Shown: piece by piece, positions 23,783 to 32,301 of the stretch
How positions within the stretch are numbered: position 1 is the stretch's first letter
Layout: every line of letters begins with the position of its first letter
Origin: Cytophagaceae bacterium
GTDB lineage: Bacteria > Bacteroidota > Bacteroidia > Cytophagales > Spirosomataceae
Direction of reading: 5' to 3'
DNA: 35,014 bases
NCBI GenBank assembly: GCA_947450865.1
Contig: CANFWR010000012.1
Coordinates: 1-35,014 of the forward strand
Notes under the pieces: model-generated
The model's input: only the letters and a program-made list of their open reading frames with translations
Database searches by the model: none
What the model was told of the DNA's origin: nothing
Program-made: the position numbers and the translations under genes

Positions 23783-24757
23783 ATGTCCTACTCTATTTCT
23801 TCCATTCAAGCTCCCATCGATGATTCGATGAAGGCATTCGAAGGGAAGTTCAAAACTTTCATGAAGACAAAAGTGATGTTGCTCGACACCATCATGCATT
23901 ATATTGTCCAAAGAAAGGGAAAACAGATGCGTCCCATGTTCGTTTTTTTAACGGCAGGCTGCATGGGAGAAATTACGGAGAAAACATTCAGGGGTGCAGC
24001 ACTCATCGAATTATTGCACACTGCGACACTAGTTCACGATGACGTCGTGGATGACTCGAATTACAGAAGAGGATTCTTTTCCATTAACGCCATTTGGAAG
24101 AACAAAATCGCCGTTTTAGTGGGTGATTATTTACTTTCCAAAGGTTTATTACTCTCAGTTGAAAACGAAGATTTCGATCTATTAAAATCGGTTTCCACCG
24201 CTGTTCGGGAAATGTCCGAGGGGGAATTATTACAGATTGAGAAAGCGCGAAAACTAGACATAACTGAAGACGTCTATTTTGATATTATTACCAAGAAAAC
24301 AGCAACCCTAATCGCAGCATGTTGCGCAGTCGGATTTCAATCAGCTGGCGCTGATGCGGAGATGGTAGAGAAGGCGCGTTTATTCGGGGAGAAAGTGGGT
24401 ATTGCCTTCCAAATCAAGGATGACTTGTTTGATTACGGGGATGCGGAAATAGGGAAACCTTTGGGAATAGACATCAAAGAGAAAAAGATGACCTTGCCTT
24501 TAATCTATGCCCTACAAAACACCGACAACTCGACGAAAAAGCACATCATTCAGTTGATCAAAAAAGAGTCAGAGGATTCCAATAAAGTACGCGAGGTCAT
24601 CGATTTCGTTAAATCTACGGGAGGTTTGGCCTACGCTAATCTTAAGATGAATGAGGTAGCCGAAGAAGCAAGAGCCATCTTAGCTTCCTTCCCTGTTTCA
24701 GATTACCGCAACTCGCTAGGCGATCTGATTAGCTACACGATAGAGCGCAATAAATAA
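23783..24757 (+). CDS. Polyprenyl diphosphate synthase
   Basis: A 324-residue trans-isoprenyl diphosphate synthase. The first aspartate-rich motif DDVVDD is at 86-91 (LVHDDVVDDSNYRRG) and the second is QIKDDLFDYGD near 213. It condenses IPP onto allylic diphosphates to make the long side chain of menaquinone, or possibly shorter C20/C25 products; residues upstream of the first motif are not bulky enough for me to call the chain length. It is single-gene, divergent from patatin, and convergent with the outer-membrane receptor gene. An intrinsic terminator lies between the two 3' ends. Confidence 0.93.
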   Translation: MSYSISSIQAPIDDSMKAFEGKFKTFMKTKVMLLDTIMHYIVQRKGKQMRPMFVFLTAGCMGEITEKTFRGAALIELLHTATLVHDDVVDDSNYRRGFFSINAIWKNKIAVLVGDYLLSKGLLLSVENEDFDLLKSVSTAVREMSEGELLQIEKARKLDITEDVYFDIITKKTATLIAACCAVGFQSAGADAEMVEKARLFGEKVGIAFQIKDDLFDYGDAEIGKPLGIDIKEKKMTLPLIYALQNTDNSTKKHIIQLIKKESEDSNKVREVIDFVKSTGGLAYANLKMNEVAEEARAILASFPVSDYRNSLGDLISYTIERNK

Positions 24758-24784
24758 AAAAAGGGAACCATTTCTGATTCCCTT
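24756..24784 (-). terminator. Intrinsic terminator between polyprenyl synthase and OMP genes
   Basis: AAGGGAA (24761-24767) and TTCCCTT (24778-24784) form a 7-bp stem with a 10-nt loop. Read on the minus strand it ends in seven T (plus-strand A-run 24756-24762), so it mainly terminates the outer-membrane protein gene. On the plus strand the stem is followed by a weak CCTTTC tract. Confidence 0.8.
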
Positions 24785-24800
24785 CCTTTCTAAAAACCTA

Positions 24801-27422
24801 TTAACGAGGTCCACCACCGCCTCCGCCATAGCCGCCTCCGCCTCCGCCGCCACCCATACGCATACCTGGCATACCCATCGGTTGTTGCATTGGTTGTGCA
24901 GGAGCTGCATCGCCTTCGCCTTTCGTATCGTCGTTATTAACTGATTTCTTTTTCTTCGTAGGACCAAAGCTCATTTTACCAATACGGTAAGACAAGTTGA
25001 TCTTAAAATTCATATTACGCATTGTCGTCTCACTCAACTGGTAGATAGAAGCAGTCTTCGTTTCGTTACGCATGACAAATCCTTGTGGAGTTAAGAAGTT
25101 CTCTGCACCAAAACCAATGCTTCCCTTTTTGTTCTTGAAATCTTTCTTAAAACTCAAGCTATACATACCAAAACCACCTTGAGAACCTTGTAATTGAATT
25201 TGATTCACGCGATAGAAGGAAAATACTTGTGCTCCCCAACCATTTCCCATGTTGTAATTACCAAAAATGCGGAAGTTGGATTGCAAACCTTCATTCTTTG
25301 CACTTAATAGAGGGTCAGGCACATTATTCGCTAAAACCATATAAGAAAAGTCTCCACCTCCACCAATCATCAACTTGTTGGATAAGTTCATATTGATATT
25401 AATGTTCATACCATACGCATCCTCATTACCAATGTTACGAGAAGTCGTTTTCACCGTATCGCCTTTTACTTCTCGAATACGGTTGATAGAACCTGTCGTA
25501 TTACGAACAAATAATGCAGTAGAGATATAGGTCTGTTTTACGAATTTACTGTAAGATATTTCGTAGTTGTTTGTGTATTCAGGTGACAAATTAGGATTAC
25601 CCATCGATATATTTAATGGGTTCGTAGCATTCACGTTAGGGTTTAGGTTTTCAATGCCTGGACGTTGAATACGACGGTTATAAGAGAATCTCCAGGTGCC
25701 TGATTTGAAAGTCTTTGACATATTGAAACTAGGAACTAAAACACCATAAGGAGGAATCACGGTGTTTTGACCTTCTTTTTTCAAGAAACTAGCCGTGATA
25801 TCTGTGTGCTCATATCGAGCTCCCGCCTTGATACTCCATTTGTTTTTAGTCGTCAACGTGTATGATCCATACGTTCCCCAAATGTTTTGATTGTAATCAA
25901 ACACGTTAGTAGGTAAAGTAGCGGTATTAGCTGGTGCATAAATACCATTTGAACCTGCCGTATACGATTTATAATCTGAGGTTACGTTTCGTAAAATTCC
26001 TTTACCCCCAAATTCAAATAATTGATTTTTCGAGATAGGGGTTTGGTAATCCATTTGGAAGGTAGCCTCCTCATTGTATGAAGTATTATCATTCTTAATA
26101 GAACTCATCACATCACTCATTGTAGAATTAGGATTCATGATCAAATTATAAAAATCATTCGTCCGATTATTGCGGCTATACATCGATAAGATGGAGAATT
26201 CCTTTTGAGGTTTTTCAAATGTATGCGTATAATCCACGTTCAAATCTACATTAGCAGATTCATCCAATGAGTTCGTGTTGCGAAGTGAAGAAACAACGTT
26301 GTTACGAATCTGTTGTAATCCATCTTGCCAATTGTTTCCATTACGAACACCAAAACGCACGTTCGATGTAATCGAATTGTATTTATTGATATCCCAATCA
26401 AAACCTAATTGGTAGTTTCCAAACAAACCTTGGCGACGAGTTTCTGCCGTCTGAAGGTTAGTTGTCTGTAAACCATTATTAGTCGTGATCTGTGTACTTT
26501 CAAACTTACCATTTACATTGTATTCTGAACGACCAAAACCGCCCAAAGACAATCCCCAATTCTTATTTCTAAAGTTACCGTTTAACGCTAAATTCGAACC
26601 TCGCGCACCCACAGAAGAGTCAAACGAAAGCGTCAAACCTTGTAAGGTATTTTTCTTAGTCACAATATTGATGATACCCGCTGAACCTTCTGCGTCGTAT
26701 TTTGCGGATGGAGATGTAATAACTTCCACCGTTTTGATCATATCCGCAGGAATTTGCTTCAAGGCATCTGTAATACTGGAAGCCATGATCGTAGACGGCT
26801 TATTGTTAATCAATACCTTCACGTTCGTAGAACCACGAAGGGAGGGATTCCCATCTAAATCCACTGAAAGCATCGGAACTTTTTTCAAGACATCTGTTGC
26901 ATCGCCCCCTCTGTTAGACGCATCTTTTTCTGCGTTGTATACCGTGCGATCTACGCGTTCTTCAATCAAAGCACGTTGTCCTTCCACAGTCACCTCAGAA
27001 AGCATCTTAGAACTTTGTTGCATTTTGATAACACCGAGATCGTGATCATCATTCTTTTCAGTAACTGTCACCAAAACTGTTTTGCTTTCGTAACCAATAA
27101 AAGAAACAACAATTTTATACGATCCTACTGCGACTTTGTTCAAGGTAAATTTACCTACGCCGTCAGCAACAGTTCCGTCAACTGCCTTATTTGTTTTGGT
27201 ATTGATTAAGGCCAAAGTAGCGAATTCCACTGGCTTTGAATCCGTCGAATCCAACAAGAATCCGATAATTTTTGCACTTCCTTTAGGCGCTGCTTGCGCT
27301 GTACCCGGAATCACTGTTTCTTTCTTAGGCGCTGCACCGAAACCTCCAAATCCGCCTGGGACTTGAGAGATAGCCGTTAATGACAAGCTCATCAGTGCAA
27401 ATAGTGTAATTAATTTTTTCAT
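24801..27422 (-). CDS. TonB-dependent receptor-like outer-membrane beta-barrel protein
   Basis: An 873-residue outer-membrane protein from the ATG at 27420-27422, which gives a clean signal peptide (MKKLITLFALMSLSLTAIS). Upstream in-frame starts at 27440 and 27458 would precede it with polar residues. A Gly-Phe-rich linker follows, then a CarboxypepD_reg domain (~45-130, KIIGFLLDSTDSKPVEFATL), a plug domain (VDRTVYNAEKDASNRGGDAT, VPMLSVDLDGNPSLRGSTNV, SAKYDAEGSAGIINIVTKKN), and a ~570-residue OMP_b-brl-type barrel. No TonB box is obvious and no SusD partner is present; the ligand is unknown. The C-terminus is a ~25-residue Gly-rich tail ending GGGGGGPR, not an aromatic residue. Confidence 0.9.
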   Translation of the reverse strand: MKKLITLFALMSLSLTAISQVPGGFGGFGAAPKKETVIPGTAQAAPKGSAKIIGFLLDSTDSKPVEFATLALINTKTNKAVDGTVADGVGKFTLNKVAVGSYKIVVSFIGYESKTVLVTVTEKNDDHDLGVIKMQQSSKMLSEVTVEGQRALIEERVDRTVYNAEKDASNRGGDATDVLKKVPMLSVDLDGNPSLRGSTNVKVLINNKPSTIMASSITDALKQIPADMIKTVEVITSPSAKYDAEGSAGIINIVTKKNTLQGLTLSFDSSVGARGSNLALNGNFRNKNWGLSLGGFGRSEYNVNGKFESTQITTNNGLQTTNLQTAETRRQGLFGNYQLGFDWDINKYNSITSNVRFGVRNGNNWQDGLQQIRNNVVSSLRNTNSLDESANVDLNVDYTHTFEKPQKEFSILSMYSRNNRTNDFYNLIMNPNSTMSDVMSSIKNDNTSYNEEATFQMDYQTPISKNQLFEFGGKGILRNVTSDYKSYTAGSNGIYAPANTATLPTNVFDYNQNIWGTYGSYTLTTKNKWSIKAGARYEHTDITASFLKKEGQNTVIPPYGVLVPSFNMSKTFKSGTWRFSYNRRIQRPGIENLNPNVNATNPLNISMGNPNLSPEYTNNYEISYSKFVKQTYISTALFVRNTTGSINRIREVKGDTVKTTSRNIGNEDAYGMNININMNLSNKLMIGGGGDFSYMVLANNVPDPLLSAKNEGLQSNFRIFGNYNMGNGWGAQVFSFYRVNQIQLQGSQGGFGMYSLSFKKDFKNKKGSIGFGAENFLTPQGFVMRNETKTASIYQLSETTMRNMNFKINLSYRIGKMSFGPTKKKKSVNNDDTKGEGDAAPAQPMQQPMGMPGMRMGGGGGGGGYGGGGGGPR

Positions 27423-27525
27423 TGTTTGTTGTTTAAACATCTTATTTAACGAATGCAAAATTTGTACATTCTATTTAAAGGCCTTCTTTTTTGCGACCAA
27501 AATGGGTAATTTGTAGTCCAATATT

Positions 27526-28074
27526 ATGATTCAACTCCATACACCGCATCTTACTTTAATCCCATTGAAGCTTGAGCATTTGCTTGTTTGGCGTCAATCG
27601 GGGCGCAAAGATCTAGAAAAAATGCTAGAACTTCTACCTAACACTTGGAATTTAGAATTGTTTTATGAGCGAGAAACCCAGCTAGCGTTGAGCGATTATT
27701 GGATTCCTCAGACAGCTAAATTCCCCTTGGACTACTATTGGTACACAAATTGGGAAATAATCCTGACGGCCTCGTCCTGCTCTGTGGGGGGAATCGGTTT
27801 TTCAGGATTACCCGATAATGATGGCACGACAGAAATAGGTTATGCATTGGACCAGAAATTCAGAGGACAAGGAATTGCCACAGAAGCGGTGCAAGCTTTA
27901 AGCGAGTGGGGGTTTCAAGACACCGGTTTGCGGATCATACGCGCAGAAACGCCGGTGGATAATATAGGTTCGCAACGGGTTTTGGAGAAAAACCACTTCC
28001 AAAAAACGGGAGAGAAAACACTAGCACTCGAAAACCCGATGCAAGTTTTCACCTGGGAACGCCTTCGTTACTGA
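27526..28074 (+). CDS. GNAT-family N-acetyltransferase (RimJ/RimL-like)
   Basis: A 182-residue GNAT acetyltransferase of the Acetyltransf_3 type. The acetyl-CoA pyrophosphate loop is FRGQGIATEA (residues ~112-121), preceded by the TEIGYALD strand and followed by the usual RAETPVDNIGSQRVLEKNHF C-terminal helix region. The acceptor may be an amino group on a protein, an amino acid or a small molecule. It lies 48 nt before the arginine genes and on the same strand. A direct role as N-acetylglutamate synthase is conceivable but not supported by sequence, as it resembles ribosomal-protein acetyltransferases. An 18-bp palindrome separates it from argF'. Confidence 0.85.
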   Translation: MIQLHTPHLTLIPLKLEHLLVWRQSGRKDLEKMLELLPNTWNLELFYERETQLALSDYWIPQTAKFPLDYYWYTNWEIILTASSCSVGGIGFSGLPDNDGTTEIGYALDQKFRGQGIATEAVQALSEWGFQDTGLRIIRAETPVDNIGSQRVLEKNHFQKTGEKTLALENPMQVFTWERLRY

Positions 28075-28079
28075 TCTTT

Positions 28080-28097
28080 TTCAGTAATTTTACTGAA
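28080..28097. promoter_or_regulatory. 18-bp palindrome, candidate operator or terminator, before argF'
   Basis: TTCAGTAA and TTACTGAA (28080-28087 and 28090-28097) form a perfect inverted repeat with a 2-nt centre, 25 nt before the argF' ATG and 5 nt after the GNAT stop. The 18-bp size recalls ArgR operators, but the half-site does not match the E. coli ARG-box orientation. With no T-run it is a poor intrinsic terminator. Confidence 0.45.
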
Positions 28098-28122
28098 TTG
28101 CCAATGTTAGACAGCTAAAAGC

Positions 28123-29097
28123 ATGCAAAATTTCACTTCGGTTAAAGACGCTTATAATATTCAAAACTTAGTCAATGAGGCTTTGTTGATGAAGAAGACC
28201 CCCTATGCGGATAAGCATATTGGGAAAAACCGTACGCTCGGTTTATTATTCTTCAATGCTAGCCTTCGCACGCGCCTTTCCACCCAAAAAGCAGCTCAAA
28301 ACCTCGGTATGGAGGTAATGATCATGAATGTGGGAGCTGATTCATGGCAATTGGAAATGAACGAAGGCGTTATTATGAATGGCGACAAGGCAGAACACAT
28401 TTCAGAAGCAGCTGCTGTTGTAGGCTCCTATTGCGATATCGTTGGAGTTCGTAGTTTCCCTGGTTTAGTAGATAGAGAGTTAGATTATAGCGAACAGGTA
28501 TTAAACCAGTTCTTGAAATATACCGGACGTCCGTTCATCAGTTTGGAGTCTGCGACGCGCCATCCTTTGCAGTCCTTAACGGATTTAATTACGATAAACG
28601 AGTTCAAGACCGTAGAGCGCCCTAAAGTGGTATTAACTTGGGCTCCGCACGTAAAGGCTTTGCCGCAATGTGTGCCTAATTCTTTCTCGGAATGGATGAA
28701 TCACGCAGACGTAGATTTCACCATTGCTCACCCGAAAGGCTATGAATTAGCTCCTGAATTCGCGGGTAATGCGAAGATTTGTTACGATCCTAAAGAGGCG
28801 TATGAGGGTGCTGATTTTATTTATGCCAAAAACTGGTCATCCTACCAAGACTACGGAAAAATACTTTCTTCCGATCCGGCTTGGATGGTGGATGCCGCAA
28901 AAATGAGCCTAACAAACAATGCGAAATTCATGCACTGCCTTCCGGTAAGACGGAATTTAGTGGTCGCTGACGAAGTCATTGATTCCCCTAATTCGATTGT
29001 CATTCAACAAGCGGGTAACCGGGTTTGGGCGGCGCAGGCAGTATTAAAAGAGATGATTCTAACCATTATGAGAACGGAAAGCCCGTATTTATTCTAA
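28123..29097 (+). CDS. argF': N-acyl-L-ornithine carbamoyltransferase (ArgF'-type)
   Basis: A 324-residue transcarbamylase of the Bacteroidota/Xanthomonas acylornithine type, which carbamoylates N-succinyl- or N-acetyl-L-ornithine rather than ornithine. The carbamoyl-phosphate loop is NASLRTRLST (residues ~46-55, in place of the SxRTRT form). HPLQSLTD (~148-155) contacts carbamoyl phosphate, and HCLPVRRN (~276-283) is the C-terminal active-site loop, with an RVWAAQAV end. Sequence alone does not let me choose succinyl over acetyl, although characterised Bacteroides enzymes use succinylornithine. It is followed by argB (4 nt), argE and argH, so it heads a compact arginine operon; argC, argD, argG and argJ are not in this window. 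Confidence 0.9.
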   Translation: MQNFTSVKDAYNIQNLVNEALLMKKTPYADKHIGKNRTLGLLFFNASLRTRLSTQKAAQNLGMEVMIMNVGADSWQLEMNEGVIMNGDKAEHISEAAAVVGSYCDIVGVRSFPGLVDRELDYSEQVLNQFLKYTGRPFISLESATRHPLQSLTDLITINEFKTVERPKVVLTWAPHVKALPQCVPNSFSEWMNHADVDFTIAHPKGYELAPEFAGNAKICYDPKEAYEGADFIYAKNWSSYQDYGKILSSDPAWMVDAAKMSLTNNAKFMHCLPVRRNLVVADEVIDSPNSIVIQQAGNRVWAAQAVLKEMILTIMRTESPYLF

Positions 29098-29101
29098 TAC
29101 T

Positions 29102-29884
29102 ATGTCAGCCAAGCCGACCCTTCAAGTAGTTAAAATAGGCGGAAATGTCATCGACAATCCTTCTGCCCTAGCTAGCTTTTTGCAGGACTTTACGTCATTA
29201 AATGGCCCCAAATTGCTTGTTCATGGAGGTGGCAAGATTGCCACTCAAATGGCGGCATCGATGGGCATCGAGAGTCAACTGATCGAGGGCAGACGCGTGA
29301 CAGACGAGGAAACCCTTCGTATTGTAACGATGGTGTATGCGGGTTGGATCAATAAAACGATTGTGGCTGAATTACAAGGTCTTTCCTGTAATGCTTTAGG
29401 CCTTACGGGACCCGATGGAAGAATCGTACTATCTAAAAAGAGATCCTCAACGCCTATCGATTATGGTTTTGTAGGTGATATAGTTTCGGTTAATGCAGAA
29501 TCGCTTGCTGGATTAGTACAGGCTGGGTTTTCTCCCGTTTTTGCACCCATTACAGCGGATACAGCAGGTCAACTATTGAATACGAATGCGGATACGATGG
29601 CACAGGCTTTGGCCATAGCCCTCAGCTCGACATACGACGTTACGTTAACGTATTGCTTTGAAAAGAAAGGCGTATTAATGGATCCTTCTGACGATGATTC
29701 AGTCATTAGCTCCATCAATCCAGCCTCATTTATAGACTTAAAAGAAAAAGGAATCGTCTCTGCGGGGATGATCCCGAAATTAGAGAATGCGCTCAAGGCA
29801 ATTTCAGCCGGCGTTTCCGTGGTGCGATTATGCCACGCAGATAACGTGCAGAAAACCGAAATAGGAACAAAAATTAGTGCCTAA
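29102..29884 (+). CDS. argB: Acetylglutamate kinase
   Basis: A 260-residue amino-acid-kinase-fold enzyme, the second step of arginine synthesis, which makes N-acyl-glutamyl phosphate. VVKIGGNV (residues ~9-16) binds ATP, LVHGGGKIATQMA (~41-53) binds the phosphoryl groups, and the C-terminal KGIVSAGMIPKLENALKAIS holds the conserved Lys and substrate-binding segment. Length is on the short side, as in Bacteroidota relatives, and the N-terminal helix of hexameric, arginine-inhibited forms is missing, so arginine feedback is not expected. The gene starts 4 nt after argF' and its stop is 1 nt before the argE ATG. Confidence 0.93.
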   Translation: MSAKPTLQVVKIGGNVIDNPSALASFLQDFTSLNGPKLLVHGGGKIATQMAASMGIESQLIEGRRVTDEETLRIVTMVYAGWINKTIVAELQGLSCNALGLTGPDGRIVLSKKRSSTPIDYGFVGDIVSVNAESLAGLVQAGFSPVFAPITADTAGQLLNTNADTMAQALAIALSSTYDVTLTYCFEKKGVLMDPSDDDSVISSINPASFIDLKEKGIVSAGMIPKLENALKAISAGVSVVRLCHADNVQKTEIGTKISA

Positions 29885-29885
29885 C

Positions 29886-30956
29886 ATGTACCAGGAAAGT
29901 CAATTTCTAGCAGCGAAAGACCTATTAGCCCAGCTAATAGCCTGCCCTTCTATGAGTAAGGAGGAGCATGGGACGGCGCAGATTTTGGTGGACTTTTTCA
30001 CTGCGCAAGGCATTCCGGCGAATCGTTTAGGCAATAATGTGTGGGCGAGTAATAAGCATTTTGATGCGTCTAAGCCCACGATTCTACTGAATTCCCACCA
30101 CGATACGGTGAAAGCAAATGCGTCTTGGACTTTTGATCCCTTCCAAGCGACAGAGCAAGAAGGGAAACTGATCGGTTTAGGTTCGAATGATGCAGGCGCG
30201 AGTTTGGTTTGTTTGATTGCGACTTTCGTTTCTTTTTACACTGTCGAAAACCTGAGCTTCAACCTTTTATTAGCGGCTACCGCGGAGGAGGAGATTTCGG
30301 GAACGGGTGGCATAGAAGCACTTTTACATTCTGGCGATTTACCTCAAATCGATTTTGCGATCGTGGGCGAACCCACGGATTGCGCGATGGCGATTGCTGA
30401 AAAAGGCCTGATGGTAGTTGATGCGAAAGTAAAAGGAATTGCAGGGCATGCGGCGAGAAATGAGGGGGTGAATGCGATATATTTGGCTTTGGAGGATATC
30501 AAAAACATTCAAAACCATTCATTCGAGAAGGTTTCGGACTTATTAGGACCGGTAAAAACGACGGTTACCGTCATCAACGCGGGGAAACAACATAACGTGG
30601 TTCCTGATACCTGTGATTACGTGATTGATTGCCGGGTGAATGAATGTTATTCACTGGAGGAAGTTTTGGAAGCATTAAAAACCATCGTTCAGGCCGAATT
30701 AACTCCTAGATCGATGCGTTTAAACTCCAGCAGAATGGAGGAAACGCATCCGCTAGTGCAAGCGGCAAAAGGTTTAGGGATCTCTTTGTTCGGTTCTCCT
30801 ACCCTTTCCGATCAAGCTTTATTAACGATACCCTCTGTCAAAATCGGTCCCGGACACTCCGGCAGATCGCATACGGCAGACGAATTTATTTTCTTGGATG
30901 AACTGAAACAAGGCATCCAAACCTATCAAAATCTACTTACCACCCTAAGCATTTAA
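29886..30956 (+). CDS. argE: M20-family acylornithine/acylcitrulline deacylase (ArgE-like)
   Basis: A 356-residue M20 zinc aminoacylase. The metal ligands are in LNSHHDTV (first His), GLGSNDAGASL (bridging Asp), ATAEEEISGTGG (general-base Glu and metal Glu), IVGEPTD (metal Asp), and HSGRSHTADEF (last His). It removes the acyl group from acetyl- or succinyl-citrulline/ornithine in the arginine pathway; next to an acylornithine carbamoyltransferase the likely substrate is acylcitrulline. The ATG at 29886 is preferred to a GTG at 29877 that would overlap argB. It lies 4 nt upstream of argH. Confidence 0.9.
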   Translation: MYQESQFLAAKDLLAQLIACPSMSKEEHGTAQILVDFFTAQGIPANRLGNNVWASNKHFDASKPTILLNSHHDTVKANASWTFDPFQATEQEGKLIGLGSNDAGASLVCLIATFVSFYTVENLSFNLLLAATAEEEISGTGGIEALLHSGDLPQIDFAIVGEPTDCAMAIAEKGLMVVDAKVKGIAGHAARNEGVNAIYLALEDIKNIQNHSFEKVSDLLGPVKTTVTVINAGKQHNVVPDTCDYVIDCRVNECYSLEEVLEALKTIVQAELTPRSMRLNSSRMEETHPLVQAAKGLGISLFGSPTLSDQALLTIPSVKIGPGHSGRSHTADEFIFLDELKQGIQTYQNLLTTLSI

Positions 30957-30960
30957 GATT

Positions 30961-32301
30961 GTGGCAAAACTTTGGCAAAAAGAAAATCAGACGACAGACG
31001 CTAAAATCGAGAAATTCACGATTGGGAACGACCCCGTGTACGACTTGCAATTAGCGCGCTATGATGTGCTGGGTTCCCTGGCTCACATCACGATGTTAGA
31101 GAAAGTAGGTTTGCTAGGCGCGGACGAATTAGGCCCTTTGTGCGCTGAATTGAAAGCTATTTATGCCCAAATCGAAGCCGGCGATTTCACTATCGAAGAC
31201 GGAATGGAAGATGTGCATTCCCAAATCGAATACTTATTAACGCAGAAATTAGGCGATCAAGGCAAGAAAATCCATGCGGGCCGTTCTAGAAACGACCAAG
31301 TTTTAGTGGATTTAAAATTGTTTATGCGGGCTGAAATCCAGCACATCGCTGACGCGGTGGAGCGTTTATTTGACTTATTGATCGCCAAAAGCGAAGCGCA
31401 TAAAAACGATTTACTACCCGGCTACACGCACTTGCAGATTGCGATGCCTTCGTCTTTCGGACTTTGGTTTGGAGCATATGCAGAAAGCCTAGTAGAAGAT
31501 ATTGAGTTACTAGAAGCGGCTTTCCGTCTAGCCAACAAGAACCCGCTGGGTTCTGGCGCAGGATATGGGTCGTCGTTTCCTTTGGACAGAAAATACACTA
31601 CGGAATTATTAGGCTTCGAATCGCCCCACGTAAACGTCGTGAATGCGCAATTATCGCGTGGAAAGACCGAATTATTTGTCTTAACAGCCATCGCTCAGAT
31701 CGCTACGACGTTAAGCAAATTAGCGATGGATGTTTGCTTGTACAATTCCCAAAACTTCGGTTTCATCGAACTCCCTAGCTCGTTAACGACGGGAAGCTCC
31801 ATCATGCCACATAAAAAGAACCCGGACGTCGCGGAATTATTGCGTGGAAAAGCCAACAAATTGAAGGCATTACCGAATCAATTGCAACTATTAACGAGCA
31901 ATTTACCTTCAGGATACCACCGCGAATTCCAATTAACGAAGGAATTGTTGATGCCGGCGATTGAAGAAATTTTGGATGGATTAGAAATTACACATTATAT
32001 GGTGAGCCATATGAAAGTGAAGAAAGACCTCTTAGTAGACTCGAAATACGATTTATTGTTCTCGGTAGAAGAGGTGAATAAATTAGTCGTGCAAGGTGTT
32101 CCCTTCAGAGAAGCTTACCAAATCGTAGGTAAAAAGATCGAGGACGGCGCTTTCGATGGCAGTACACGCGAAATCAATCACTCCCATTTAGGCAGTATTG
32201 GTAATTTAGGTTTGGCAGAAATTCAAGACCAAAAAGAAATCGCATGGAAGCGTTTTGGCTTTGAAAAAGTCAATAAGGCTATCGCTGCATTAATTTCTTA
32301 A
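30961..32301 (+). CDS. argH: Argininosuccinate lyase
   Basis: A 446-residue fumarase/aspartase-fold homotetramer that splits argininosuccinate into arginine and fumarate. The signature GSSIMPHKKNPD (residues ~279-290) is intact, with KIHAGRSRNDQV (~101-112) and LPGYTHLQIA (~153-162) also present. The start codon is GTG at 30961-30963. It is the last gene of the arg operon, and its final 23 bases overlap the convergent riboflavin synthase gene. Argininosuccinate synthase (argG) is not in this window. Confidence 0.96.
   Translation: MAKLWQKENQTTDAKIEKFTIGNDPVYDLQLARYDVLGSLAHITMLEKVGLLGADELGPLCAELKAIYAQIEAGDFTIEDGMEDVHSQIEYLLTQKLGDQGKKIHAGRSRNDQVLVDLKLFMRAEIQHIADAVERLFDLLIAKSEAHKNDLLPGYTHLQIAMPSSFGLWFGAYAESLVEDIELLEAAFRLANKNPLGSGAGYGSSFPLDRKYTTELLGFESPHVNVVNAQLSRGKTELFVLTAIAQIATTLSKLAMDVCLYNSQNFGFIELPSSLTTGSSIMPHKKNPDVAELLRGKANKLKALPNQLQLLTSNLPSGYHREFQLTKELLMPAIEEILDGLEITHYMVSHMKVKKDLLVDSKYDLLFSVEEVNKLVVQGVPFREAYQIVGKKIEDGAFDGSTREINHSHLGSIGNLGLAEIQDQKEIAWKRFGFEKVNKAIAALIS

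Noticed and set aside
24801-24860. A repeat array or CRISPR-like element in the GGC/GGA-rich stretch.
   Set aside because: The pattern is explained by consecutive Gly codons of the outer-membrane protein; there are no spacers.
27426-27440. The TGTTTAAACA palindrome just upstream of the outer-membrane receptor start as an operator.
   Set aside because: It is short and AT-rich, with no partner site or promoter spacing to support it.
29998-30008. A further copy of the hairpin loop word inside argE.
   Set aside because: Only CTGCGCAA (8 of 12 bases) matches, inside codons and without pairing arms, so it is a chance match.
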